The position numbers and the translations under genes are program-made. This document shows positions 36,597-44,295 of a DNA stretch of 46,174 bases, one piece after another. Under the pieces are notes generated by a model. It saw only the letters and a program-made list of their open reading frames with translations, was not told the origin of the DNA and made no database searches. The stretch spans positions 1 through 46,174 of the forward strand of contig CAWAXG010000004.1 of NCBI GenBank assembly GCA_963785755.1, in the 5' to 3' direction. Origin of the DNA: JACCXG01 sp963785755 (lineage in GTDB: Bacteria; Acidobacteriota; Vicinamibacteria; Vicinamibacterales; 2-12-FULL-66-21). Within the stretch, counting starts at the first letter, position 1. Each line of letters begins with the position of its first letter.

Positions 36597-37674
36597 GAAT
36601 GGTCTCCCTCTTTTCGCGGAGGTGCCGGCCCTGCCGGCGCGCCCGGACGGCCAGCAGCTCGGCCACGATGCTGATCGCGATTTCCTCGGGACCGTCGGCG
36701 CCGACGTCCAGGCCAACCGGACCGAAGACCCGAGCGTCGGTCACGCCAATCTGCTCCAGGATTTCCTCTTTGCGCGCGCGCGGACCGAGCAGGCCGACAT
36801 ACCCCGCCCCGGCCTGCAGGAAGGCGCGCACCCAATCGCGATCGTGCGCGAGCGAGTGCGTCTTGACGACCGTCAGCGTCTCCTGGCCAACGCCGAGCGG
36901 AGCCAGGTCGTCGCCGGGTCGAAGCGTCAGCCGTGCCCGCGCTCCGGGAAACCGCGTCGATGACAGATAGTCCGCGCGATGATCCACCACCGTCACCGCG
37001 AAGCCCACGTCCGCCGCGCACGCCACCAGCGGTCGCGCGTCGTCACCTGCGCCGCAGACGATCAGACGCGGTGGTGCGGTCAGCGCGTCGGTGAACACGA
37101 GGCGCCCGTCGAACTCGTCCAGCCGCGAGCGGCCCTCGATCAAGGCCTGGGCCGCGAGACTTACGAGGCGGCTGTCGAAGTCCGGCGTGCCGATCGACCC
37201 TGCGATCACCCGTCGACCGAGGACGAGCAGCGTCTGGCCGCCGCCGTCCGGCGCATCGACTATTGTCACAATCGCGATGGGTCCCGCACCGTCCTGCAGC
37301 AACGTGTGGCTGGCATGGAGGATGTCGATCGCCGGCGGCTCGGTCGCGAGCTGCACGAAGATGTCGACCGAACCGTTGCAGCCGAGCCCGAGTCCCCAGA
37401 CCGTGCGGTCGTCGCTGCCGGTTTCGTAGTGGAGCAGTCGAGGGACGCCCGTGCGGATCACCCCGGCCGCAATCTCGCGCACGTCGGCCTCGAGGCAGCC
37501 GCCGCTGACCCCGCCGATCGTGGCACCGTCGTCTTCAATGAGGAATTTGGCACCGGGCCGGCGGTAGGCGGACCCGTTGATGCGAACCGCCGTCGCCACT
37601 GCCGCCCGCCGCCCGGCGGAGGCGAGCGCGACGACACGGTCGACGATCTGGGCGGTTTCCTTCCAATGCTTCAT
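36586..37674 (-). CDS. coxI: XdhC/CoxI-family molybdenum-enzyme maturation protein
   Basis: 362 residues. The N-terminal XdhC_CoxI domain is complete (AVATAVRINGSAYRRPGAKFLIEDDGATIGGVSGGCLEADV, VWGLGLGCNGSVDIFV) and so is the C-terminal NAD-like Rossmann domain (PRLIVCGAGDDARPLVACAADVGFAVTVVDHR, YVGLLGPRARKEEIL). These proteins hold and protect the molybdenum cofactor before insertion. It is the first gene of the cox cluster; the symbol follows the better-known name for this family in such clusters. No convincing promoter was found in the 115 bp upstream, which also hold the tRNA fragment's promoter on the other strand. Confidence 0.88.
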   Translation of the reverse strand: MKHWKETAQIVDRVVALASAGRRAAVATAVRINGSAYRRPGAKFLIEDDGATIGGVSGGCLEADVREIAAGVIRTGVPRLLHYETGSDDRTVWGLGLGCNGSVDIFVQLATEPPAIDILHASHTLLQDGAGPIAIVTIVDAPDGGGQTLLVLGRRVIAGSIGTPDFDSRLVSLAAQALIEGRSRLDEFDGRLVFTDALTAPPRLIVCGAGDDARPLVACAADVGFAVTVVDHRADYLSSTRFPGARARLTLRPGDDLAPLGVGQETLTVVKTHSLAHDRDWVRAFLQAGAGYVGLLGPRARKEEILEQIGVTDARVFGPVGLDVGADGPEEIAISIVAELLAVRARRQGRHLREKRETIHAG

Positions 37675-37787
37675 CGAAGTGCGTGGTGTGATCCGGCTAA
37701 CTGTATTGCTCCCGCCGTCGAAGGCGCAAGCACGGCGCGGTAACCGTCAAGTCGGCGGAATGCGGTGGCGTACAATCGAGGCTCTAC

Positions 37788-37815
37788 GCCCCCGTAGCTC
37801 AGTTGGATAGGGCAC
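37788..37815 (+). pseudogene. 5' fragment of a tRNA gene
   Basis: GCCCCCGTAGCTCAGTTGGATAGGGCAC reproduces the acceptor 5' strand, TA spacer and complete D arm of a tRNA closely like the tRNA-Arg at 42674, then the sequence departs within the anticodon stem. A TACAAT lies 12 bases upstream, so the promoter appears kept. No matching 3' half (CGGGGGC) was found in the window. Confidence 0.75.
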
Positions 37816-38092
37816 CTTCAGACCTGCTTTTTCAGTTTCTCGATTTCTGCCCGCAGGGCAGCAAGCTGGCGATCCTTCACCAGGAGCGCTTCGTCCTTCT
37901 CGCGGCTCGCCTTCTCGAGCGGTTCAGGTGGACGCGTTCGAGGACTGCGCCCCGGAGGTCGGCGTTGCTGAGATCGGCGTGGACAAGATTGGCCGAGTCA
38001 TTGTGCGCGGCCATGATGCGTCGTAGCCAAGCGAAGGCTTCATTCAGGATCGTCACGTGCTCGAGATTCAGCGCAAGCGTCCAGAGCGTCAC
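37816..38092 (-). CDS. Small coiled-coil protein with pentapeptide-like segment (one frame break)
   Basis: About 91 residues after repair. A GTG at 38092 overlaps the stop of the Aas-like gene by 4 bp, strong evidence that it is a real operon member. The N-terminus (LALNLEHVTILNEAFAWLRRIMAAH) is followed by LVHADLSNADLRGAVLERVHL, two or three pentapeptide-type repeats. Near 37922 the frame breaks; the other frame continues as a charged coiled coil (LEKASREKDEALLVKDRQLAALRAEIEKLKKQV) and stops at 37816, directly against the tRNA fragment. No function can be named. Confidence 0.6.
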
Positions 38093-41000
38093 CTCACCTC
38101 GGCCAGCGCCTGCGACTCCTCGGTTGCGAGCCGGGACACGCTGACGTAGTCGATCTTTCCCGTCCCGAGAATCGGGATCTTCGCCACGCAGACCACCGAG
38201 CGCGGTACGAAGATCTCGGGTATCCGCGCTTCACGAGCGGCGCCCGCGAGCTTCGACCGGGTGGCATCGGCCTGGTCCGTGACGAGGACCAGCTGCTCGC
38301 CGCGTTTCGGATCGGGGATGCTCACTACCGCGTGCAGCGCCGACGGCCACACGCGGGCAACGAATTCCTCGACGGCGCCGAGCGGCACCATCTCGCCCGC
38401 CACCTTCGCGAACCGCTTCGCGCGTCCCTTGATCGTGACGTAACCCTCGGCATCGATCTCGACGATGTCGCCGGTGTCGTACCAGCCCTCGGACGGGGAG
38501 TCGATCACGCCGGGCTTTTCGGCGCGCAGGTAGCCCAGCATCACGTTCGGGCCGTTCACGAAGAGACGGCCGCCGCCATCGATGCCCTGGACCGGCTCGA
38601 GCCGGTGCGCGAGGCCAGGCAGCAGCCGCCCGACCGTGCCGGCGCGGAAGTGCATCGGCGTGTTGACCGCCACGACCGGCGACGTTTCGGTCGTGCCGTA
38701 ACCCTCGAGGATGCGGATGCCGAACTTCTCGAACCACATCCGGCGCGTCTCCGGCTTGACGCGCTCGGCGCCGGCGAACACGTAGCGCACCGAGTAGAAG
38801 TCGTAGTTGTCCGCGACCCGCGCGTAGCCCGCGAGGAAGGTGTCGGTGCCGAACATGATCGTCGCGTTGACGCCGTAAACGAGCTCGGGGATCGTCCGAT
38901 AGTGCAGCGGCGACGGATACAGGAAGACGCGGAGCCCCGAGAGCAGCGGCAGCAGCAGTCCGCCCGTGAGCCCGAAGCTGTGGAACACGGGCAGCGCGTT
39001 GAAGACGGTGTCCTTCGGACTGAAGTCGACGACCGCCGCAAGCTGATGGCGGTTCGCGAGCAGGTTGCGATGGCTGAGCACGACGCCTTTGGGCGTGCCT
39101 TCCGATCCCGATGTGAACAGAACCGTCGCCGGCTCGTCGGCGCGCTCCGGGCGATGACTGGGCTTCGCCAGCACCGATCGGATGAGCGCGCTGACTCGCG
39201 AGACGATGCCGATTTCCCCGGCGGCGTCCTCGAGATACAGGACCGTCGCCTGCGACGCGAGCGCCTCGACCATCGCCTCGAGCTTGGCCTTCTCGACGAA
39301 TCTGCGCGCGGTGACGACGAGCTTGACCTCCGCCGCCCGGCACGCGGACTGCGCGGCCGCCGGCCCGGTCGAGAAGTTGAGCATCGCCGGTACGCGTCCT
39401 TCGGCTTGGAGCCCGAAGAAGGTGACGACCGCTGCCCTCGACGTTGGCAGCAGCACGCCGACGCGCTCTCCCCGGCGCGTACGCGCCGCCAGGACGCGCC
39501 CCAATGCCAACGAGGATGTGATCAAGCCGCGGTACGTCATCGGACGGAATTCGATGTCGTCGGCCACGACGTGGCCCCCGCCGTGCTGTAACCGTGCCTC
39601 GAGCAGCGCATCGAACAGCGTCGTCTGCACCGGCGCGGTCGCGAACATCGTCCGGACCATCTCGTCGCCGAGCGCGCGCCGCAGCGCCGCACGGCGCGCG
39701 CGGCCGGTCACGCCGGCAGGCGGGCTGAGCCGCCGCGGCGCGAGGATGTGGATGCGGACGCGTGGAAACCACCGCTGACGGACCTTGCCGGCAAGGCCTG
39801 AGAAAGGTGTGAATTCCGCGCCATCGATCCGCACCATGAGGAGCGCCGCCTTCGTACGCTCGGCGATGACAGCCGGACCCTCGTAGACCTTCATCAGCGC
39901 GCCGGTGGTGGTGATGCGGCCTTCCGGAAAGATCACGCACGCCGATCCTCCTTCGACCGCGCGGATCATTGCGCGAATCGACAGGGGATTGGTCGGGTCG
40001 ACGGGGAACGTATTCGCCAGCGCGAGAAACGGCCTGGCCCACCATATCCTGGAGATGAACGTGTCGACGGCAAAGATCGGATCGCCGGGTAGAAATGCGC
40101 CGAGCAGCAGGCCGTCGAGGAACGACGTGTGGTTGGCGGCGATGACCGCATGCGGCATCGCTCTGCGGGCATGCTCGAGTCCCTCGACCTCCACGCGGTA
40201 GAGCAGCCGCAGCAGCACGCGCATCACGCCCTTGATGAGCGAGCGCCGGACGACCCACGCCGAAACGAGGGCGATCGGAACCGTCAGCAGTCCGCACAAG
40301 CCGAACAGCTCGCCCATCGTCAGGCGCCCGGAGAGCGCGCCGGCGCCGAGCGCGCCCGCTGACATGGCGACGGCGTTGATGATGTTGTTGGCGGCAATGA
40401 CGCGGGACCGGTGGCTCGGCTCGCTCTCGTGCTGGATCAGGGCGTAGAGCGGAACCGTGAAGAGCCCGCCGGCCATCGCGACGCCCACGAGGTCGACGAT
40501 GACGCGCCAGCTTCCGGGCCGGCCGAGGAACGTCGGCACGTCGGCGAGGATCGCCGCCGCTGGCACGGTCGCGCTCGCCAGGCTCAGATCGATCGCAAAG
40601 CCGGCCATTGCGAGAGCAGACCACGGGACGAAGCGGGCACTCACCTCGCCCTTGAGCAGCCGCTCCGCCAGAATCGAACCGACGCCGACGCCCATCGCGA
40701 ACAGCGCCAGCATCATCGTCACCACCCGCTCGTTCGCGAAGAGGACGTCCTTCGCGAAGACCGGAAGGCCGGACAGGATGACCAGGCCGAACAGCCAGAA
40801 CCACGAGGTCGCGAGAATCGGCAGCAGCAGAGGTCGACGGACCGCCACATAGCCGACGACGTCGATCGTGTCGCGCACCAGGCGGATGCGCGGCGGGTCC
40901 GCGCCAAACGACGGCGGCGCCGAAGGGATCTGTCGCGCGGTCAGCCATCCTGCGATGGCGGCGACCATGCCGACCGCGCCGACGATGAGGGCGCCGTTGC

Positions 41001-41514
41001 CGAGGAGGGCGATGCTGCCGCCGAGAATCGTTCCGGCGAGAATCGCGAGGAACGTTCCGGCCTCGACCAGCGCGTTGCCGGCGACGAGCTCGTCGTCGCG
41101 GAGGTGCTGCGGGAGGAGTGCGTATTTGATCGGTCCAAAGACGGTCGAGTGCGTGCCCAGACAGAAGAGCGTGCCCAGGAGAATCGGCACGCTGCCGCGC
41201 CACAATCCCCACGCTCCGACGGCCATGATGGCGATCTCGCCGATCTTGACCCATCGAGCGATGAGCGCCTTGTCGAAACGGTCGCAGAGCGTGCCCGATG
41301 CGCCCGAGAACAGAAAGTACGGGGCGATGAAGAGTGCGCTCGCAACCATCGCGAGCGACCCGGCATCGAGGCCGGAGCGATCGGCCAGCCGGTACGCCAC
41401 CAGGATGCCGAGCGCACTCTTCAGCAGGTTGTCGTTGAACGCGCCCAGGAACTGTGTGGCGAACAAGGGCGCGAAGCGGCGTGCCGTCATGAGCCGTACG
41501 AGTGCGGAGTCCAT
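38089..41514 (-). CDS. Three-domain Aas-like protein: MFS transporter, 1-acyl-glycerolphosphate acyltransferase, acyl-ACP synthetase
   Basis: 1141 residues, uninterrupted. Residues 1-415 are an LplT-like MFS transporter with 12 helices (FATQFLGAFNDNLLKSALG). Residues 430-620 are a PlsC acyltransferase with catalytic NHTSFLDG and FPEGRITTTG. Residues 660-1141 are an AMP-forming ligase: LFTSGSEGTPKGVVLSHRN (P-loop), EGYGTTETSPVV, WYDTGDIVEIDAEG and the lysine end LGTGKIDYV. Together this should import lysophospholipid and re-acylate it with a ligated fatty acid. AGGAGAG precedes the ATG, 30 bp after the TetR gene. Confidence 0.92.
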   Translation of the reverse strand: MDSALVRLMTARRFAPLFATQFLGAFNDNLLKSALGILVAYRLADRSGLDAGSLAMVASALFIAPYFLFSGASGTLCDRFDKALIARWVKIGEIAIMAVGAWGLWRGSVPILLGTLFCLGTHSTVFGPIKYALLPQHLRDDELVAGNALVEAGTFLAILAGTILGGSIALLGNGALIVGAVGMVAAIAGWLTARQIPSAPPSFGADPPRIRLVRDTIDVVGYVAVRRPLLLPILATSWFWLFGLVILSGLPVFAKDVLFANERVVTMMLALFAMGVGVGSILAERLLKGEVSARFVPWSALAMAGFAIDLSLASATVPAAAILADVPTFLGRPGSWRVIVDLVGVAMAGGLFTVPLYALIQHESEPSHRSRVIAANNIINAVAMSAGALGAGALSGRLTMGELFGLCGLLTVPIALVSAWVVRRSLIKGVMRVLLRLLYRVEVEGLEHARRAMPHAVIAANHTSFLDGLLLGAFLPGDPIFAVDTFISRIWWARPFLALANTFPVDPTNPLSIRAMIRAVEGGSACVIFPEGRITTTGALMKVYEGPAVIAERTKAALLMVRIDGAEFTPFSGLAGKVRQRWFPRVRIHILAPRRLSPPAGVTGRARRAALRRALGDEMVRTMFATAPVQTTLFDALLEARLQHGGGHVVADDIEFRPMTYRGLITSSLALGRVLAARTRRGERVGVLLPTSRAAVVTFFGLQAEGRVPAMLNFSTGPAAAQSACRAAEVKLVVTARRFVEKAKLEAMVEALASQATVLYLEDAAGEIGIVSRVSALIRSVLAKPSHRPERADEPATVLFTSGSEGTPKGVVLSHRNLLANRHQLAAVVDFSPKDTVFNALPVFHSFGLTGGLLLPLLSGLRVFLYPSPLHYRTIPELVYGVNATIMFGTDTFLAGYARVADNYDFYSVRYVFAGAERVKPETRRMWFEKFGIRILEGYGTTETSPVVAVNTPMHFRAGTVGRLLPGLAHRLEPVQGIDGGGRLFVNGPNVMLGYLRAEKPGVIDSPSEGWYDTGDIVEIDAEGYVTIKGRAKRFAKVAGEMVPLGAVEEFVARVWPSALHAVVSIPDPKRGEQLVLVTDQADATRSKLAGAAREARIPEIFVPRSVVCVAKIPILGTGKIDYVSVSRLATEESQALAEVR

Positions 41515-41544
41515 GGCTTGTCTCTCTCCTGTATTTGATCCCGC

Positions 41545-42120
41545 CTACACGGTCGTGACGGCCGCCCAGGCCGCGGTCACGAGCCGATCGCAGATCGAGC
41601 CGAGTTCGAAGGGGAGCCGCCCGTACGCAGCAAACGTCACGGGCTGTAGCACCACACCGAAGATGAGGGCCGTCGCCAGGTCGGGCCCTTGGGATGGGAT
41701 CTCGCCATCGGCGATCCCGCGGTCGAGGACTGCGCGGATGACGTCAACCGGTGTTGGCGTGCCTGGCGGCAACTTCGCCAGCTGGCCGTGCTGCACGAAC
41801 AGCAGGAATCTGAAGAGCGCCGGGTCGTCGTCGTGCGCCCGGCAGAAGCCGCGGATCATGGCGGTCACTTTCTGGCGGGTGGTCGACTCGTTAGCCGCCA
41901 ATGCCTCGAGCGTCATCGCGAACGCAACGTAGTGCCGCTCGAATGTCTTCCAGACGAGGTCATCCTTGCTCTGGAAGTGGCGGTAGAGCGCACCCTCGGA
42001 CAGGCCAACCGCCATGGCGATGTCCCTGATGGTGGTCTCGGCGACCCCTTTTGCGACGAACAGTCGGATTGCGGCTTGTTCGATGCGATGACGCGTGTCG
42101 GTAAAAGCATGTCGCGGCAT
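41545..42120 (-). CDS. TetR/AcrR-family transcriptional regulator
   Basis: 191 residues from the ATG at 42120. The HTH is textbook: RIEQAAIRLFVAKGVAETTIRDIAMAVGLSEGALYRHFQSKDDLVWKTFE. The C-terminal ligand domain is generic. An upstream in-frame TTG lies inside the operator palindrome, so the ATG is preferred. It probably represses its own operon, which includes the Aas-like gene 30 bp downstream, and responds to a lipid-like ligand; that ligand is a guess from the neighbour. A strong promoter and palindrome lie directly upstream. Confidence 0.93.
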   Translation of the reverse strand: MPRHAFTDTRHRIEQAAIRLFVAKGVAETTIRDIAMAVGLSEGALYRHFQSKDDLVWKTFERHYVAFAMTLEALAANESTTRQKVTAMIRGFCRAHDDDPALFRFLLFVQHGQLAKLPPGTPTPVDVIRAVLDRGIADGEIPSQGPDLATALIFGVVLQPVTFAAYGRLPFELGSICDRLVTAAWAAVTTV

Positions 42121-42121
42121 A

Positions 42122-42141
42122 GTGAGTAATCGTTCACTCAC
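42122..42141 (-). promoter_or_regulatory. TetR operator
   Basis: GTGAGT-8-ACTCAC, a perfect 6-bp-arm palindrome extended by TGAACGATTA-like symmetry, ending one base before the tetR ATG and beginning right after the -10 box. This is the standard place for a TetR autorepressor site. Confidence 0.75.
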
Positions 42142-42170
42142 AATATACAGCAGAGTTTGGACGTTGTCAA
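42142..42170 (-). promoter_or_regulatory. Strong sigma-70-type promoter for the tetR operon
   Basis: On the minus strand TTGACA (42170-42165) and TATATT (42147-42142) are separated by exactly 17 bp. The transcript would start inside the operator, making the 5' leader only about 15 bases. Confidence 0.8.
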
Positions 42171-42673
42171 ACGTGAGCTGGCAGGCTGGCGAACCGTCGA
42201 GGCGGAGAGGTCGGGGACGGGAGGTTCACGGGCTTTTCGTTGACGGGGCGTTCCAAGTCGCATGCCCTCGAGGTCGGGCCCGGGAACAGGCCGCCGACGT
42301 ATGCGGCAGTCGGCGAGCTGGCTGCCACGGTTGTAAGCGCGACTGCAGTACCTGAAATCGGTACTCCCGCCGATCGACCGTGGCAGCCGGTACGAGGATC
42401 CGTTGCAGGCGGCACTCGAGGAGAAGGAGATCGGCAGGTCACCGGCGGGGGATCTCAACCCGACGAAGACGGCAGCGTCGCCTTTGTCGACGTTGAAGTC
42501 GCATTGGCGAATCTCGACGACGCCGTCAGTGCCGTCATCTTCCTTCTGGGCACGCGCGAACTGCGGCTGGCGGCCCGTCGTCACAGCGCGTCACATACAC
42601 ATCGTCTCGCGCCCGGTGTCGCCCGAGAGGTGGAGCGGGTCGATGCTACCATTTTGAACGCGCCCCATCGCAC
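42171..42673. other. Non-coding spacer with nested inverted repeats at 42320-42388
   Basis: I find no gene here. GGCTGCCACGGT (42320-42331) pairs perfectly with ACCGTGGCAGCC (42377-42388); inside it AGTACC (42347-42352) pairs with GGTACT (42360-42365) around TGAAATC. This could fold into a two-stem RNA of about 69 bases. It does not match any RNA family I know and lacks attC consensus ends. The rest of the spacer is plain GC-rich sequence. Confidence 0.4.
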
Positions 42674-42750
42674 GCGCCCGTAGCTCAGTTGGATAGAGCA
42701 CCGGCCTTCTAAGCCGGGGGTCGCAGGTTCGAGTCCTGCCGGGCGCGCCA
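42674..42750 (+). tRNA. tRNA-Arg (UCU)
   Basis: 77 bases including an encoded CCA. Acceptor stem GCGCCCG pairs with CGGGCGC; D arm GCTC/GAGC; anticodon stem CCGGC/GCCGG with loop CTTCTAA, giving anticodon TCT; T arm GCAGG-TTCGAGT-CCTGC; discriminator G, then CCA. A TACCAT about 25 bases upstream may be the -10 box. Confidence 0.97.
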
Positions 42751-42759
42751 CTTTACGAA

Positions 42760-42867
42760 GGCTCCATGGACAATCCATGGGCAATCGGTGGAGCCTCAAG
42801 TTCATTTACGGGCACTCCTCAGGATTCGTACGTAGTGTCCGCCTTCAGCCGGACTGACCGACGGCCT
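42760..42867. other. Hairpins downstream of tRNA-Arg
   Basis: GGCTCC (42760-42765) returns as GGAGCC about 25 bases later, enclosing two CCATGG palindromes, a possible tRNA transcript end. A GTCCG...CGGAC hairpin with a CCTTCAGC loop follows (near 42837-42855). No gene is seen in this stretch. Confidence 0.35.
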
Positions 42868-42956
42868 TCAGCTGACGCCGGCGCTCCCACACTCCGGCAT
42901 CGCCTTCCGCAGTTCTTCGTCGGTGATGTTCAGGTACCGCCGCTCTTTCCTACCGG
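42868..42956 (-). pseudogene. Possible C-terminal fragment of a tyrosine recombinase
   Basis: A short minus-strand frame reads ERRYLNITDEELRKAMPEC and then stops. The RYLNITDEEL pattern resembles the segment that follows the catalytic tyrosine region in some phage-type integrases. Nothing upstream in frame continues the domain, so it would be a remnant. It lies about 120 bp from tRNA-Arg, a usual integrase target. Evidence is one short motif only. Confidence 0.28.
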
Positions 42957-43056
42957 GACTGATGCGAAGGCTGCGATCCAGCCGCCATTGCGTCGGGCAA
43001 GGTGGGGGAGCGCCTCCATGCTTGCGCGGACTAGGCGACATATGTAGACTAGCGTC

Positions 43057-43359
43057 ATGCGACGGCTCACGCGTACCGCGACCGCCACGCTCCTCGCCTT
43101 TCTGGAAGCGCCGAGGAGTTGGCGCTACGGCTACAATCTGATGAAGGTCACCGACCTCTCATCGGGCACCCTGTACCCGCTCCTCGCGCGACTCACTGAG
43201 GACGGCTGGCTCGAATCGCGGTGGGAGGAATCCGAGCTTCCGGGGAAGCCGCCGCGACAGCTATATCGCCTCACCGCCACTGGTCGGATTCAGGCGCGCC
43301 ATGCTCTGGAACGCGCGCATGCGTCGTGGCTCCGACTGCCGCACACCCGGGAGGCATGA
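43057..43359 (+). CDS. PadR-family transcriptional regulator
   Basis: 100 residues. The winged helix is recognisable: ATLLAFLEAPRSWRYGYNLMKVTDLSSGTLYPLLARLTEDGWLESRWEE, wing GKPPRQLYRLTATGR. It differs strongly from the PadR at 16972 and belongs to the more classical 'SGTLYPLLARL' subgroup. ACATATGT palindrome at 43039-43046, about 10 bases before the start, is a candidate operator. Its stop overlaps the start of the next gene by 4 bp, so that membrane protein is its likely partner or target. Confidence 0.85.
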   Translation: MRRLTRTATATLLAFLEAPRSWRYGYNLMKVTDLSSGTLYPLLARLTEDGWLESRWEESELPGKPPRQLYRLTATGRIQARHALERAHASWLRLPHTREA

Positions 43360-43808
43360 TCGTGCCGCGACGCTCTACCCTCCTGCTCGGCCGCATCGTC
43401 GAGCGCATCGCCAAGCTCTCCCCGCCGCGCCATCGCGAGTTGGTGCGAGGGATGGTGGCGGAAATCGACTCGATTGCTGATCCCGCCGAGCGAAGGCGCT
43501 TCGCGCTGGGGGCAATCGCCGCGATCGCTCGCCTGGTGCTAAGCGGTTACACCCGACCGACCACAACTTCTGTAAGAGCAGGGGGCGCAATGTGGGGAAA
43601 AGCGGGGCGCTACGACAAATCGTACTTTCGGATGGTTGGGCTCGCTTTACTGCCCGCGCTGGGTGTGAGTATCACGACCCAGGTGGTTGGGGGAATGGTC
43701 GGCGGCTCCGAGTCGGTTGTCGACCGCGTTTCGCAGATCGTGCTCTTCCCGACATTTTTTGGTGCGTGTCACTACATCCGGGCGCGTCAAACGCCCCCGA
43801 CGACGTGA
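43356..43808 (+). CDS. Membrane protein co-encoded with PadR, function unknown
   Basis: 150 residues from the ATG at 43356 (ATGA overlap with padR, preceded by GGGAGG). The N-terminal 55 residues are a charged helical segment (RIVERIAKLSPPRHRELVRGMVAEIDSIADPAERRRFALGAIAAI). Two hydrophobic helices follow (RMVGLALLPALGVSITTQVV and IVLFPTFFGACHYI). Proteins of this shape are commonly paired with PadR regulators in Acidobacteriota and Actinomycetota, but no function is established. Followed by a GGCGGAC/GTCCGCC hairpin at 43838-43860. Confidence 0.65.
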   Translation: MIVPRRSTLLLGRIVERIAKLSPPRHRELVRGMVAEIDSIADPAERRRFALGAIAAIARLVLSGYTRPTTTSVRAGGAMWGKAGRYDKSYFRMVGLALLPALGVSITTQVVGGMVGGSESVVDRVSQIVLFPTFFGACHYIRARQTPPTT

Positions 43809-43837
43809 TTTCAAGGCTGAGCGGCAGGACGTTAGCC

Positions 43838-43860
43838 GGCGGACAATGACGCCGTCCGCC
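43838..43860 (+). terminator. GGCGGAC/GTCCGCC hairpin
   Basis: Perfect 7-bp stem around a 9-base loop, 30 bases after the membrane protein stop. There is no T run; it may be a factor-assisted terminator. Confidence 0.4.
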
Positions 43861-43904
43861 ACGGCCTGTACGCCCACAGCTCACATCGAGCTCGTGGAGG
43901 CCTC

Positions 43905-44156
43905 GTGAGCGCATCGATTCTGCGAGACACGCACGGGACGTCGACTCGGACCATCGGCCACCGGCTCGGCGCGATCCTCGATCCCCAGCGCAACGCAGTA
44001 GCCTTCCCGGTCGCTGCCGCGTGGCTAGCGTTCATGGCTGGCCTGGTGATCGGCGACGACGTGGAAGGCGCCACCGCTATGGGCGTTGGGGGGATGATCG
44101 GTGCGGCGCTCGTGGGTTCTTCCGGTGCGCTCGCGCCAGCTCCGGGGAGAGCTTGA
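43905..44156 (+). CDS. Small membrane protein, unknown; probable integron cassette gene
   Basis: 83 residues from a GTG at 43905 with GGAGG four bases upstream. Two hydrophobic helices (AVAFPVAAAWLAFMAGLVIG and AMGVGGMIGAALVGSSGAL) follow a polar N-terminus. I recognise no family. It ends 68 bp before an attC site in the orientation expected for a cassette gene, which supports its being a real, mobile gene, but the left border of the cassette was not found. Confidence 0.5.
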   Translation: MSASILRDTHGTSTRTIGHRLGAILDPQRNAVAFPVAAAWLAFMAGLVIGDDVEGATAMGVGGMIGAALVGSSGALAPAPGRA

Positions 44157-44224
44157 ACCGGACAACCTTCGGTGAAAGGCCGACCCTGTCACCGTGTACA
44201 CGCTGCAGTGCCAGCAGTCGCGCT

Positions 44225-44287
44225 GTCTAACCCGCCGCTGGAGCCGACCGCTGAAAAACGCGGCGGCTCAGCGGCGATCCGTTGGGC
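44225..44287 (+). other. Integron attC recombination site 1
   Basis: R'' box GTCTAAC (44225-44231) fits RYYYAAC; R' box GTTGGGC (44281-44287) fits GTTRRRY; the two are complementary with one G.T/C difference pattern typical of attC. L'' CGCCGCTGGAGC and L' GCTCAGCGGCG pair except for one unpaired G, the extrahelical base that orients strand choice. Length 63 bp, within the normal 57-141. Confidence 0.82.
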
Positions 44288-44295
44288 GGACAGAT

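Noticed and set aside
37675..37787. Molybdenum-cofactor riboswitch or promoter before the cox cluster
   Set aside because: No conserved Moco-RNA helices are recognisable, and TTGACG on the minus strand has no -10 at a usable distance.
42581..42805. Minus-strand frame with the GLEPATPGLEGRCSIQLSYGR-type peptide
   Set aside because: This is the well-known spurious translation of the antisense strand of a tRNA gene, here tRNA-Arg.
43816..43837. GGCTGAGCGGC...GTTAGCC as a possible third attC right half
   Set aside because: The R' box breaks the GTTRRRY rule and no complementary L'' half occurs within 150 bases upstream.
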